From NCBI GenBank assembly GCA_963668435.2, contig CAXXSC010000010.1, positions 496,001 through 560,000 on the forward strand: a DNA stretch of 64,000 nucleotides, read 5' to 3'. The notes beneath the pieces are model-generated. The model was not told where the DNA came from. It did no database searches and saw only the letters and a program-made list of their open reading frames with translations. Source of the stretch: G963668435 sp963668435 (lineage in GTDB: Bacteria > Latescibacterota > Latescibacteria > Latescibacterales > Latescibacteraceae). The position numbers were made by a program, and so were the translations under genes. This document shows, in pieces, positions 1 to 8,281 of the stretch. Numbering within the stretch: position 1 is the first letter of the stretch; each line of letters starts with the position of its first letter.

Positions 1-746
1 GAGTGTTCCATGACATCGAACCAAGCCTTGTCATTGCAGTGGGAGGTGTCGACAATAATCCCCATTTCGTTCTGCATTTTCATGACTTCGTATCCCCAGG
101 GCGTGAGGCCGACAAAATTTCTCCGCTGATCAATCCTGTCCTGTGGAGTACAAGGACCAGAGATACTTCGAGTCCCCTGGAGAAAAGTCGGCTCCTCACC
201 CCCCTCACCGTGCGTTATATGCATTGAGCGGAGACCGAGACGGTAAAGCAGTTTCAGGATGTTGATATTCCCCTGCAGCCAACGTGCAGGCCCCTCGATT
301 TCCATCACCACACCTATCTTGCCCTCTTTTCCGGCACAGACAGCATCTTTCGAGCTCAGAACTTTCACAAACAACTCGGGATGGGAATCTATCTGTTCGA
401 GCACAAATTCGGTAATAGTCCATAGATCGGTAGCACCGGCATCCTCGATGAGGAAAAGCCCCACAAACTGTTGACCGTTCTCGAGCATTCGCGGCACATC
501 GGTGTGATAGGATGTATCTCGTTTAAGCCAGCCTTTCGGGTCCTCACCCCGGCCAAAGCGCCTGACTGTAGTATCCTGGTGGGCATCGATGATCAGGCAT
601 TTTCGATGGAGGTCCCATGCCTCCTCAAGGGTAACCTCACCCTTAACACCGCGTGACATGGCAAAAACAGGTGCGGATTTTGACATAAGAATCGATGCCA
701 TGCCAACCGATGCCACCTCTTTTATGAACAAACGGCGCGTTTCCAT
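1..746 (-). CDS. Membrane dipeptidase-like protein (peptidase M19), C-terminus cut by window edge
   Basis: The first 248 codons of a gene reading off the left edge. Start is ATG at 746, preceded by a good GGGAGG ribosome site. The N-terminus TRRLFIK resembles a twin-arginine export signal and is followed by a hydrophobic stretch ending near AFA (about residue 30). M19 zinc-dipeptidase signatures are visible in order: DAHQDT (the HxD metal pair), MEIEGP (bridging Glu), GLRSMHITHG, and IIVDTSHCND (the usual DxSH motif) near the break. The family hydrolyses dipeptides, often with D-residues, and acts outside the cytoplasm. The barrel's last part and remaining metal ligands lie outside the window. 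Family assignment is firm; substrate is unknown. Confidence 0.88.
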   Translation of the reverse strand, partial: METRRLFIKEVASVGMASILMSKSAPVFAMSRGVKGEVTLEEAWDLHRKCLIIDAHQDTTVRRFGRGEDPKGWLKRDTSYHTDVPRMLENGQQFVGLFLIEDAGATDLWTITEFVLEQIDSHPELFVKVLSSKDAVCAGKEGKIGVVMEIEGPARWLQGNINILKLLYRLGLRSMHITHGEGGEEPTFLQGTRSISGPCTPQDRIDQRRNFVGLTPWGYEVMKMQNEMGIIVDTSHCNDKAWFDVMEH

Positions 747-892
747 GATTCCTCCCTTGCGTTCAGTCGTCAGTGACAGGAACACTTTTACAACAACAGT
801 ATCTAACAATAAAGTATAGAACGAAATCATGGCAGGCAATAGTAATATATGAGCGATAACAATAGCCCAAGATGTTGTTAGCGAGGATGAAA

Positions 893-930
893 ATAAAAAA
901 AACACCTGCCATAAAGACAGGTGCAAAAAA
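893..930 (-). terminator. Intrinsic terminator after tRNA-Arg
   Basis: Hairpin CACCTG (903-908) / CAGGTG (918-923) with A-runs on one side and T-runs on the other, directly downstream of the tRNA on the minus strand. It could also act on plus-strand transcripts. Confidence 0.8.
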
Positions 931-931
931 A

Positions 932-1008
932 TGGTGCGCCCAGGAAGATTCGAACTCCCAATCCTCTGATCCGTAGTCAGATGCCTTAATCCATTGGGCC
1001 ATGGGCGC
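932..1008 (-). tRNA. tRNA-Arg (ACG)
   Basis: A 77-nt cloverleaf on the minus strand. The acceptor stem GCGCCCA pairs with TGGGCGC, the discriminator is A, and the 3' CCA is encoded (932-934). The anticodon stem TCTGA/TCAGA encloses the loop CTACGGA, giving anticodon ACG, which reads CGN arginine codons after A-to-I editing. The T-loop motif GTTCGAATC is present. It has its own promoter immediately upstream and a terminator immediately downstream, so it appears to be an independent unit. Confidence 0.96.
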
Positions 1009-1028
1009 ACGCGCTTTTGAAGATTACT

Positions 1029-1057
1029 AATATACACAAAAATCTAACGTTGTTCAA
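1029..1057 (-). promoter_or_regulatory. Sigma-70 type promoter of the tRNA-Arg gene
   Basis: Minus strand: -35 TTGAAC (1057-1052), 17-nt spacer, -10 TATATT (1034-1029). Predicted start lies about 10-15 nt before the tRNA 5' end. The -35 box overlaps the stop codon of the upstream glycosyltransferase gene. Confidence 0.75.
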
Positions 1058-2160
1058 CCTTTTTCTTTCCATTTCACGGGAATAATTGTACCGAGCAGCG
1101 GCATGACTGCCATATAGGGCACAAGAAAGATTTCGTTGATGACAAAACGCCGCCACTCAACCGAAAGAAATATATTCCGATTAACCACAATACAGGCGAT
1201 CGAGTCAACAATCAGCTTAAGAAGAAAAACCGCAAACAACGAAGGAAGCAGGTTGTGAAGAATGAGTGAAAGCGGTATAGCCACAAGCATCAACGCATGG
1301 AAAGTATAGACAGCGACGCCGGTTACCATATGGATGATATCGAAATAACGGCCGGTCGACATATGTCTGATCCGCTGACGGATGAGTTGAGGAAAGCCGG
1401 CGGGAGATTCTGTGTAAACATGCGTTTCCGGGGCACGGACACTGACAATTTCATACTCAGTTCTGCGGCTAATGCTTTGAAGCAAAAGAGTATCGTCGCC
1501 GGAAAGAACTTTGATACCTTCCCCGTAACCACCTGCGGCCTTGAACGCTGACAATCTGAACCCCATATTGCGCCCCGAGGCATGACTACCCCGTTTCAAT
1601 CCGATCATGCCGGACGCGAGCGCGGCATTCCAGAGATATTCATGGCGCACAAATGAGTTGAGCCAGCCCTTTCCGTCTGAATATGGAGCAACACCGGCAA
1701 CCATGCCGACATTGTCACCGAATGCAGCTACCATCCCCTTCACCCACCCTTCCGGCGGTTCGCAGTCAGCATCCGTCTGGAGGACCACGTCAGTTTGAAC
1801 AAGTTCAAGCGCTCGGGCAAGTGCGTTTTTTTTAGGCGAAATGCCGTCCGGAACACGTTCGATTGTCACGACATTGATACGGCTTGATCGCTGTTGGTAC
1901 TGATCGAGGATTTCAGCGGTGCCATCTGTCGACCTGTCATTAACAGCAATAATGGTCATTAGCTCGTGGGGATAATCCTGGGCAAGCAGCGAATCGAGGC
2001 AGCCTGAGATGGATTTCTCTTCGTTGTGGGCGGCCAGGATAATTGTAACAGACACTGGTCCGGCGTTTTTTTCAGTGTGTGCCCGACATATCCCGATAAC
2101 GATCACGCCTACACCGATGCAATAAAAAAGGCAACCGGTAGCGAGTAATACAATCATCAT
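1054..2160 (-). CDS. Membrane-bound family 2 glycosyltransferase
   Basis: 368 residues. An N-terminal membrane segment (about residues 2-25) precedes a GT2 catalytic domain: TIILAAHNEE (nucleotide-sugar fold start), NDRSTDGT, TDADCEP (the metal-binding DxD-type motif) and a QxxRxRH-type motif near RQRIRHMSTG. Two or three membrane helices follow at the C-terminus. GT2 enzymes of this shape transfer sugars to lipid or polysaccharide acceptors at the inner membrane, often processively. The start at 2160 has only a weak ribosome site; the second codon is also ATG. The acceptor and donor cannot be deduced. It stands alone between the tRNA and the divergent peptidoglycan operon. Confidence 0.85.
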   Translation of the reverse strand: MMIVLLATGCLFYCIGVGVIVIGICRAHTEKNAGPVSVTIILAAHNEEKSISGCLDSLLAQDYPHELMTIIAVNDRSTDGTAEILDQYQQRSSRINVVTIERVPDGISPKKNALARALELVQTDVVLQTDADCEPPEGWVKGMVAAFGDNVGMVAGVAPYSDGKGWLNSFVRHEYLWNAALASGMIGLKRGSHASGRNMGFRLSAFKAAGGYGEGIKVLSGDDTLLLQSISRRTEYEIVSVRAPETHVYTESPAGFPQLIRQRIRHMSTGRYFDIIHMVTGVAVYTFHALMLVAIPLSLILHNLLPSLFAVFLLKLIVDSIACIVVNRNIFLSVEWRRFVINEIFLVPYMAVMPLLGTIIPVKWKEKG

Positions 2161-2338
2161 AGGAAATCTTCCGTGCTGAAGAAAATGGCGGGTATTTTCA
2201 AATTTCTACTTTTCGGAAATAAAATGTATTATTTTACACAGTCTTCCAGTAGAATGAAAAAGAATACATTCATTATACATGTTAATGAACCGAATTAAAA
2301 AAACAGACTTCAATTCCCAAGTAGAAAATGTAGTTGTC

Positions 2339-2368
2339 TTGACAAAAGTCACTGATTTTATATATTAT
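2339..2368 (+). promoter_or_regulatory. Sigma-70 type promoter of the L,D-transpeptidase/M99 operon
   Basis: -35 TTGACA (2339-2344, consensus), 18-nt spacer, -10 TATTAT (2363-2368). It lies about 50 nt before the chosen start of the first gene of the operon. Confidence 0.7.
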
Positions 2369-2419
2369 ACATAAAATTTCCCGCTCGTGTTAATTACTTT
2401 TTTACTATCAGGATCCTTT

Positions 2420-3592
2420 ATGAAAATACTACGACAAAAACGCCACTCAATCATGTTCATTCTATTCATACTGAGCATCATTTTTTTATCTGTCTACAAC
2501 GCACTACCAGTAAATGCGGAAAACCGCACTGACACGGTTCTCAGAAAAATCGCTATCGATCACATACGGCAGATAGTCGCCGGGTCCCCCTCGCTCGAAG
2601 AGGCGGCATCGAAACTATCTATCACAGGTGAAGAGCTCAAACAGATACTGACAGAATTGAGCATAGTCCCGCCTTTCATCATCGAGGAACCAGAGCCGGT
2701 TACAGTTGTCGACTCCTCACTCTTAAATGACAACAATTATGAATCGAATCATATCCTTGCTTATGACGGTGTCTCGCCGTATCTGATCCTTGTCGATAAA
2801 GCATCATACCAGCTGTACCTTCTTCAGTATGAGAATGACCAACGCACACTGAAACAGACCATCGAATGCAAAACCGGCAGAAATCACGGTGACAAAATAA
2901 AAGAGGGTGACCAGAAAACACCTGAAGGCGCGTTCTTTTTCGTCAATAAGTATTCACGGCAACAGCTTTTATCGATGGTGGGCAAAAAAAACGCCTACCT
3001 TTACGGGGAAATGGCTTTTGCCACAAATTTCCCGAACAGCATAGACCGCATGCATGGAAAAAACGGCGGTGGAATCTGGCTTCACGGAACCGACCGTTCG
3101 TTCGAGAACAGCTCGCCAAATGATACACGAGGCTGTGTTGTTACGGACAACGACGATATCAAGCTTCTGAGCAATTATATCGATCTTTTTAATACCCCGA
3201 TTGTAATTGTCGACTCCCTCGCCATGTCAAAGAAAGAAGATATTCTGATCCAGCGCAAGGATATCATGGACTTCCTGGAAAAATGGCGCTCCGCATGGGC
3301 GGAGGAAAACATCGAAAAGTATGGCGCCTGCTATTCAAGCTCATTCAGTTCTCAAAGAATGAACAGAAAACAATGGATCGCCCGAAAAAAAATAATTTTC
3401 AATGCTTATAAGGTCAATCAGGTCAACATCGACAAGATTTCCATATTCAGGCACAACTCAGGACTTATTATTACCTTTACACAAAATTACTCGGCATCGA
3501 ACATCAAACATCAGACTGGAATTAAAACGCTGCAGGTCATTCGGGAAAATGGTACATGGAAAATTCTGAATGAACACTTCCGGAGATTGTAG
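2420..3592 (+). CDS. L,D-transpeptidase (YkuD) family protein with C-terminal NTF2-like domain, Csd6-like
   Basis: 390 residues from ATG 2420; a GTG start at 2387 is also open, but the later ATG gives a normal membrane/signal segment (about residues 11-33). After a short helical region comes a YkuD catalytic domain (about 115-265) with WLHGTD (His222) and TRGCV (catalytic Cys239), 17 residues apart. The C-terminal 100 residues beginning DFLEKWRSAWAEENIEKY look like the NTF2-type domain found after YkuD in Helicobacter Csd6 and relatives. Those proteins act on peptidoglycan side chains in the periplasm; in Csd6 the activity is L,D-carboxypeptidase trimming. It is first in an operon with an M99 peptidase, the Csd4 family, which strengthens the Csd6-like reading. 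Whether it crosslinks or trims cannot be decided. Confidence 0.85.
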   Translation: MKILRQKRHSIMFILFILSIIFLSVYNALPVNAENRTDTVLRKIAIDHIRQIVAGSPSLEEAASKLSITGEELKQILTELSIVPPFIIEEPEPVTVVDSSLLNDNNYESNHILAYDGVSPYLILVDKASYQLYLLQYENDQRTLKQTIECKTGRNHGDKIKEGDQKTPEGAFFFVNKYSRQQLLSMVGKKNAYLYGEMAFATNFPNSIDRMHGKNGGGIWLHGTDRSFENSSPNDTRGCVVTDNDDIKLLSNYIDLFNTPIVIVDSLAMSKKEDILIQRKDIMDFLEKWRSAWAEENIEKYGACYSSSFSSQRMNRKQWIARKKIIFNAYKVNQVNIDKISIFRHNSGLIITFTQNYSASNIKHQTGIKTLQVIRENGTWKILNEHFRRL

Positions 3593-3595
3593 CAA

Positions 3596-4186
3596 ATGCT
3601 GAAACCGCCGTTTACAATCATCATACTGAAAAGGCCTCATCAGCCTCTTACCATTCGCTTTACATACGGTACTGCATTGATGCTTTTTCTACCATTTTTG
3701 ATTGCAGGTGCAGTCGGCGGTTATTTCATTTCGGGCAGAATGGCGGAGGATTCGGTCAAGAGTAATCAGATCACCAGCGCCCCGGCAACATCAAGTTTTG
3801 TGGCAACTGACAAACCGGAAAATCCAACTGATACACAAAACGGCATCCGTAGCCTAACAATCAGCCGTAAAAGCGGCAACAGCCTGGCATTCGATGTTGA
3901 CTTTACAGAAACCGCCACATATGAAAGAGTCTATGTCTGGTTGATAGTCAATTCTTCATCAGGTGACGGATCTATCGTCGAGGTAATTCCGCGAAATCCG
4001 CTTTTTCGCGGTCTCCCAGTCGATTTCAGAAACGGGATGCTGCTGTATCCCCGTGAAAATAATTCAATGACCGTATCTTTGAGTGATGATATTGACACAT
4101 TGGAGATTGACGGTTTCAGAGTACTGATCTATTCACCTGCAGGAGATATCCTCGCTGACAGGTATTATCAAAACGGCACGGTCTGA
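3596..4186 (+). CDS. Single-pass membrane protein of unknown function
   Basis: 196 residues, starting 3 nt after the preceding stop, so probably translationally coupled. One membrane helix (about residues 25-48, rich in Leu, Phe, Ala and Gly) follows a basic cytoplasmic N-terminus. The remaining 145 residues are predicted extracytoplasmic and beta-rich, with no Cys and no motif I recognise. It lies between a Csd6-like and a Csd4-like enzyme, so a role as a membrane partner or scaffold of peptidoglycan trimming is plausible but is inference from position only. Confidence 0.75.
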   Translation: MLKPPFTIIILKRPHQPLTIRFTYGTALMLFLPFLIAGAVGGYFISGRMAEDSVKSNQITSAPATSSFVATDKPENPTDTQNGIRSLTISRKSGNSLAFDVDFTETATYERVYVWLIVNSSSGDGSIVEVIPRNPLFRGLPVDFRNGMLLYPRENNSMTVSLSDDIDTLEIDGFRVLIYSPAGDILADRYYQNGTV

Positions 4187-4220
4187 ATTCTGAATGCCGT
4201 TTCACGTGGAGTGTGAGTTC

Positions 4221-5969
4221 ATGCCCAGAATATCAAAATTAATGATCATCGTATTGTTGTTTGTATCGCCTGTATTTGCCAAGGCTGATACTATCGTGGA
4301 AAAATATTTTGAAAATACGGACAATGAGCTGACAATATACCGTATCAACGGTAAAGAACCCGGTAAAACAATGATGATTATCGGCGGTATCCAGGGTGAT
4401 GAGCCCGGTGGTTATATTGCCGCCGATCTCTATGCTGACCTCCTGCTCGAGGTCGGCAACCTGATAGTCGTGCCGAGGGCAAATTTCCTTTCCATAAGGC
4501 AGAACTCGCGCGGTGTCAACGGAGATATGAACCGTAAATTCGCGCCAAAAACCGTACAGGATGACGATTACGATTCCCGTATTGTCGAGATACTGAAAAG
4601 CCTGATGGCTGAAAGTGACGTACTTCTCAACCTTCACGAGGGCTCGGGGTATTACAGCCCTGTATATATTTCCGACAACAGGAATCCCATGCGTTACGGA
4701 CAGTCGATTATCATCGATACTGATGTCTACACAACCGACAATGGGCGAAAAATCGATATAAAAGGGCCTGCGGAAAGAGTAATCGCAAATATAAACGCCA
4801 CCATACGGAATGAAGACCATACATTTCATTTGAATAACCACGATACGTTCTCGAACGAGTCACGCCACAAGGAACAGCGCGGCAGTGCTACCTACAACGC
4901 ACTCTCACTTTTCGGGATTCCGGGCTACGGTATCGAAACATCCAAAAGCATTCGTTCCATCGAGACGAAAGTCCAGTACGAAACCATCGCCATTAACGCG
5001 TTCATGCAGGAATTCGGTATAGTACCGCAGCACCCGAGTGTCTACCTTCCCGCCCCTGAGCTCGAACACCTCGTCGTTTCAATTGCGGGCAACCCGAATC
5101 CCCTGGCAATTAAAAACAAGGCAACGCTGTCGCTGAAAAAAGGAAGCTCCATTACGGTAACCTCGGTCGTTGCTAATTACCGGCGCGGCATTTCTGTCGA
5201 TATTCTGGGACACGGCATCACAAACGACCTTAACAGAAGCGCGACCATCACCCAGCCGACAACGATCCGTGTCTACAAGGACAGTTTCGAATGCGGTGAG
5301 GTGAAAATTGATATCACAGCAGAAGAAGACATTGTAGAATCGCCGCATGTACACATCGTCTCTCTCGACCACATGTCAATCAATTGCGGAGGAAATATAT
5401 ATAGAGTTGCGGCCAATGACACACTCGAGGTCGTCAACGGCGATAAAATAAAAATTGAGAACGCAGCCACAATCGATCCTCTCGACCGTGATTTCCGCGT
5501 CAATTTCAGGGGATTTGTCGGCAATAAAGCCTATAACGATGCAGAGGACACCGGTTATCTCATCGACACCGGCAGGGATATTCTTCAGCGCTACAGCCTC
5601 AACAGCGATTACGGTCTTTATCGCATCGATATGATCAAGAATAACGATATCATCGGCAGTACATTTCTGAAAATCATCGACAGCAAAATTGAATATGTCA
5701 TCATCGATAACGGCAAAAAAGAACGTCTGGCTCTGGCTCCCGGTGAAACACTGGAATGCGCGCAAAACCAGTCCTTCAAAATCCTTTCCATAGTATCGAA
5801 TGTCAGCTGTTTACCTTGTATCGAAATGTTCCTCTCGTCTTCCACGGAAAAACGTGAGAAGGTCGATCTTGCTAAAAAAATCGAGATCAGTGGCAACTCA
5901 ACCCTTCATTTTACCCGCTCATCGAAAGAAATCGGCATTATCAGGCTCAAACCTGATGGAAAAACATGA
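4221..5969 (+). CDS. M99 family peptidoglycan carboxypeptidase, Csd4/Pgp1-like
   Basis: 582 residues from ATG 4221, which has GGAG nine bases upstream and gives a clean signal peptide (to about residue 22); an upstream ATG at 4194 is less likely. The catalytic domain carries IGGIQGDEPGG (Gln58, Glu61), GDMNRKF, LNLHEGSGYY (His139) and YGIETSK (Glu239). This Gln-Glu-His zinc site, with Gln in place of the usual M14 His, is the hallmark of M99 enzymes such as Helicobacter Csd4 and Campylobacter Pgp1. These cleave monomeric muramyl tripeptide to dipeptide (D,L-carboxypeptidase) in the periplasm and set helical shape. Residues beyond about 290 form beta-rich domains, as in Csd4, but longer. Function is well supported; effect on shape in this organism is inferred. 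Confidence 0.88.
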   Translation: MPRISKLMIIVLLFVSPVFAKADTIVEKYFENTDNELTIYRINGKEPGKTMMIIGGIQGDEPGGYIAADLYADLLLEVGNLIVVPRANFLSIRQNSRGVNGDMNRKFAPKTVQDDDYDSRIVEILKSLMAESDVLLNLHEGSGYYSPVYISDNRNPMRYGQSIIIDTDVYTTDNGRKIDIKGPAERVIANINATIRNEDHTFHLNNHDTFSNESRHKEQRGSATYNALSLFGIPGYGIETSKSIRSIETKVQYETIAINAFMQEFGIVPQHPSVYLPAPELEHLVVSIAGNPNPLAIKNKATLSLKKGSSITVTSVVANYRRGISVDILGHGITNDLNRSATITQPTTIRVYKDSFECGEVKIDITAEEDIVESPHVHIVSLDHMSINCGGNIYRVAANDTLEVVNGDKIKIENAATIDPLDRDFRVNFRGFVGNKAYNDAEDTGYLIDTGRDILQRYSLNSDYGLYRIDMIKNNDIIGSTFLKIIDSKIEYVIIDNGKKERLALAPGETLECAQNQSFKILSIVSNVSCLPCIEMFLSSSTEKREKVDLAKKIEISGNSTLHFTRSSKEIGIIRLKPDGKT

Positions 5970-6086
5970 TTTTTTATTTGTCGTAGCAATTTTTTTACGT
6001 ATCTTGCATAAAATATTACCAAAAGCAATTTCGCATCGACAGAAACCAGTCACAGTCTTGTGCGACTTCTCTTTCCCGGCGCTTTC

Positions 6087-7184
6087 ATGAAAGCAATTTC
6101 GGATTTTCTCAAAAAGACTCTTTTTAAAGGCCGTCAGGGGCTTTCCGGCATTCCAGGAGACTCAGCACCGGTCAATATGACCCGTCTGCTTCTCAATCCC
6201 GGCAAGATACTCATCATACCCTACAAACGTATGGGTACGGTTCTTCTTGCGACACGGGTATTCAAGTCTTTGCGGGAGCATTTCAGCGAGGCGGAAATTC
6301 ATGTCGGTGTTCATGAGGCATGGAGTGTCCTCATTCAGCGTGATCCTACAATTGACCAGGTAATCACGTTTGGCGATTATATAGAATCGCCCGGCTCAAA
6401 AGAGTTCAGGGATTTCGGCAAATCACTGAAAGAGAACGGCTACGATCTCGCCTTTTTCCTCTCCTATCAGTTTGACCGTGAAATCGCCGCACTTATACGT
6501 CTTTCCGATGCCAAACTGAGAATCGCGTTTAATGAAAACGAGGCCATGGACTTTTTCAATCTCGGTATCGTCCCCGCTCCCGGCGACCGGTACGAGGTCG
6601 AACGGTATCTTGAGTTGCTCAGAACTCTCGGCATAGAAGGTTCTGTGCGCGACTACACAATGACCGTTACCGACACAATCCGGGAAAAAGCCCGTCTGCG
6701 CTACCTTCCTTCCGGCTCTGTCGCGAGTCCCGGAAGAATAGTCGGTTTCGACCTGACACGTGAAATTGTCGGCGCACCAATTACCAAGAAAAATGCTGAA
6801 ACAACGATAAAAACACTTATCACCCAGCTTCGCTCGACTGTCGTTGTTTTTTACGAACCCAACAAGAAAAACATGGCCGCCGAACTTAAAGAGCAATTCG
6901 GCAAAGATATTATCCTTGTCGAGGACCGGCCGGTTTCCACACTTGCCGGCATGCTCTCACTTTGCCGTTTTGTCATTGCGTATAACTCAGACCTTCTCCA
7001 GTTAATAAATGCATTGAAAACACCAGTACTCGGTGTTCTCACACAGCAGGAAAGAATACGCTGGACAATGGACTCATTTGAGAATTTCATCCACCTCGAC
7101 CGTCAGGAAAATTCCTGGCCGTCTCCCTCTTCCCTCATTACCGCATCGAAAGAGTTGATCAAAAAAACGAAATCCGATTCATAA
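6087..7184 (+). CDS. Family 9 glycosyltransferase (heptosyltransferase-like)
   Basis: 365 residues from ATG 6087; an in-frame GTG at 6060 is possible but adds nothing recognisable. The motif ILIIPYKRMGTVLLATRVF near the N-terminus matches the start of GT9 enzymes, which transfer heptose or related sugars from ADP- or nucleotide-sugars to lipopolysaccharide inner core in the cytoplasm. The C-terminal half has the second Rossmann-like domain, ending in the LINALKTPVLGVL segment typical of the donor-binding site. It sits 117 nt downstream of the M99 gene and may be transcribed with it or alone. Sugar specificity is unknown. Confidence 0.85.
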   Translation: MKAISDFLKKTLFKGRQGLSGIPGDSAPVNMTRLLLNPGKILIIPYKRMGTVLLATRVFKSLREHFSEAEIHVGVHEAWSVLIQRDPTIDQVITFGDYIESPGSKEFRDFGKSLKENGYDLAFFLSYQFDREIAALIRLSDAKLRIAFNENEAMDFFNLGIVPAPGDRYEVERYLELLRTLGIEGSVRDYTMTVTDTIREKARLRYLPSGSVASPGRIVGFDLTREIVGAPITKKNAETTIKTLITQLRSTVVVFYEPNKKNMAAELKEQFGKDIILVEDRPVSTLAGMLSLCRFVIAYNSDLLQLINALKTPVLGVLTQQERIRWTMDSFENFIHLDRQENSWPSPSSLITASKELIKKTKSDS

Positions 7185-7237
7185 TCCACAGCCATTTTTT
7201 TAATTGAACACATTTAGCACAAAAGGGAGATCATTCT

Positions 7238-8206
7238 GTGTCATTTTATAATCGCACTCACTGGCTTGCACCTATAATCCTTGCAATTTTGCTGTTTGCC
7301 TCATGCTCATCCTCAACCAGCAACAAGGAAGATGATATCACGGCACCTGCGGTGCCAAGCAATCTCGAAATCACCGAAATCGGCAACGGTTCCGTGACAC
7401 TGACATGGAAAAAAGTCAGTGATGAGTCGCTGAAAGGTTATTATGTCTATTGGCTTGGCGGCGGCGATGTCGACAGACTCAATGCAAATAAAGAGTTCGT
7501 GAACACAAATTCCATAACTATCGAAAACCTCGATTACGAGACTGAATACTTTTTTGCCGTCTCTTCGATCGACACCAGCGAGAACGAAAGTGCGCTGTCA
7601 GTTCAAACAAGCGGTTCGCCCTATAACACGCTTCGTCCTGACCAGCCGACCGGTCTCGACATCATTGCGCAGAATATAGATTTCCCAAAAATAACTGTCT
7701 ACTGGGGTGAGAACAGCGATCCCGATATCGCCGCATACAAGCTCTACCGTTCGGAAACCCTTGCTGGTCTTTCAAGCGAGGAAGCCTACCTTATCACGCT
7801 TGTACAGCTTAACTATGTCGATATCGAGGTTGAGGTTGGAAAAGAGTATTTCTACAGGATAACTGCTGTCGACAAGGGCGGTCTCGAGAGCATTCCCTCT
7901 GATACTGTCAGCGATTATGTGCTTTCAAAGGTTACGCTCATTGCACCTCTCAGTTATGAATATACCAGTTCAACACCAACTTTCAGCTGGAATGCGGTTA
8001 CCGGTGCACAGGAATACAATCTTGTGCTGACCGAGTCGATGATCGGCGGCGAAATTTGGAATGTAAAGATCCAGAGTCCCGACACCAACATCGTATACAA
8101 CGGCACAAAACTGAAATCCGGCAATACATATTACTGGAAACTGGGTGCAATCTCCAAAGACGAGATCAATTCGATCAGCGATGTGGGAACATTTGTTGTA
8201 AAATAA
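7238..8206 (+). CDS. Lipoprotein with three fibronectin type III-like domains
   Basis: 322 residues. GTG start with an AAGGGAG ribosome site. Signal peptide with lipobox FASC (Cys about residue 23), so probably lipidated. Three beta-sandwich modules follow: about 35-128, 130-228 and 230-322, each with the usual fibronectin pattern (for example SVTLTWKKV, ITVYWGEN, TYYWKL). Such proteins bind sugars or protein partners at the cell surface or in the periplasm; no catalytic motif is present. The last module resembles the C-terminal extension of the PilP protein encoded at 16916-17923. Confidence 0.8.
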   Translation: MSFYNRTHWLAPIILAILLFASCSSSTSNKEDDITAPAVPSNLEITEIGNGSVTLTWKKVSDESLKGYYVYWLGGGDVDRLNANKEFVNTNSITIENLDYETEYFFAVSSIDTSENESALSVQTSGSPYNTLRPDQPTGLDIIAQNIDFPKITVYWGENSDPDIAAYKLYRSETLAGLSSEEAYLITLVQLNYVDIEVEVGKEYFYRITAVDKGGLESIPSDTVSDYVLSKVTLIAPLSYEYTSSTPTFSWNAVTGAQEYNLVLTESMIGGEIWNVKIQSPDTNIVYNGTKLKSGNTYYWKLGAISKDEINSISDVGTFVVK

Positions 8207-8225
8207 ACGACTATTTCTGGCAAGA

Positions 8226-8258
8226 AAAAAGCGCGGAGCAATCAGCGTCGCGCTTTTT
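8226..8258. terminator. Bidirectional intrinsic terminator
   Basis: AAAAAGCGCG (8226-8235) pairs with CGCGCTTTTT (8249-8258). It lies between two converging genes and has a T-run on either strand. Confidence 0.85.
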
Positions 8259-8281
8259 GTATTCTATGGCTAATTTTCAGA

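Noticed and set aside
763..1002. Small minus-strand frame across tRNA-Arg
   Set aside because: The tRNA is unambiguous and the frame has no ribosome site.
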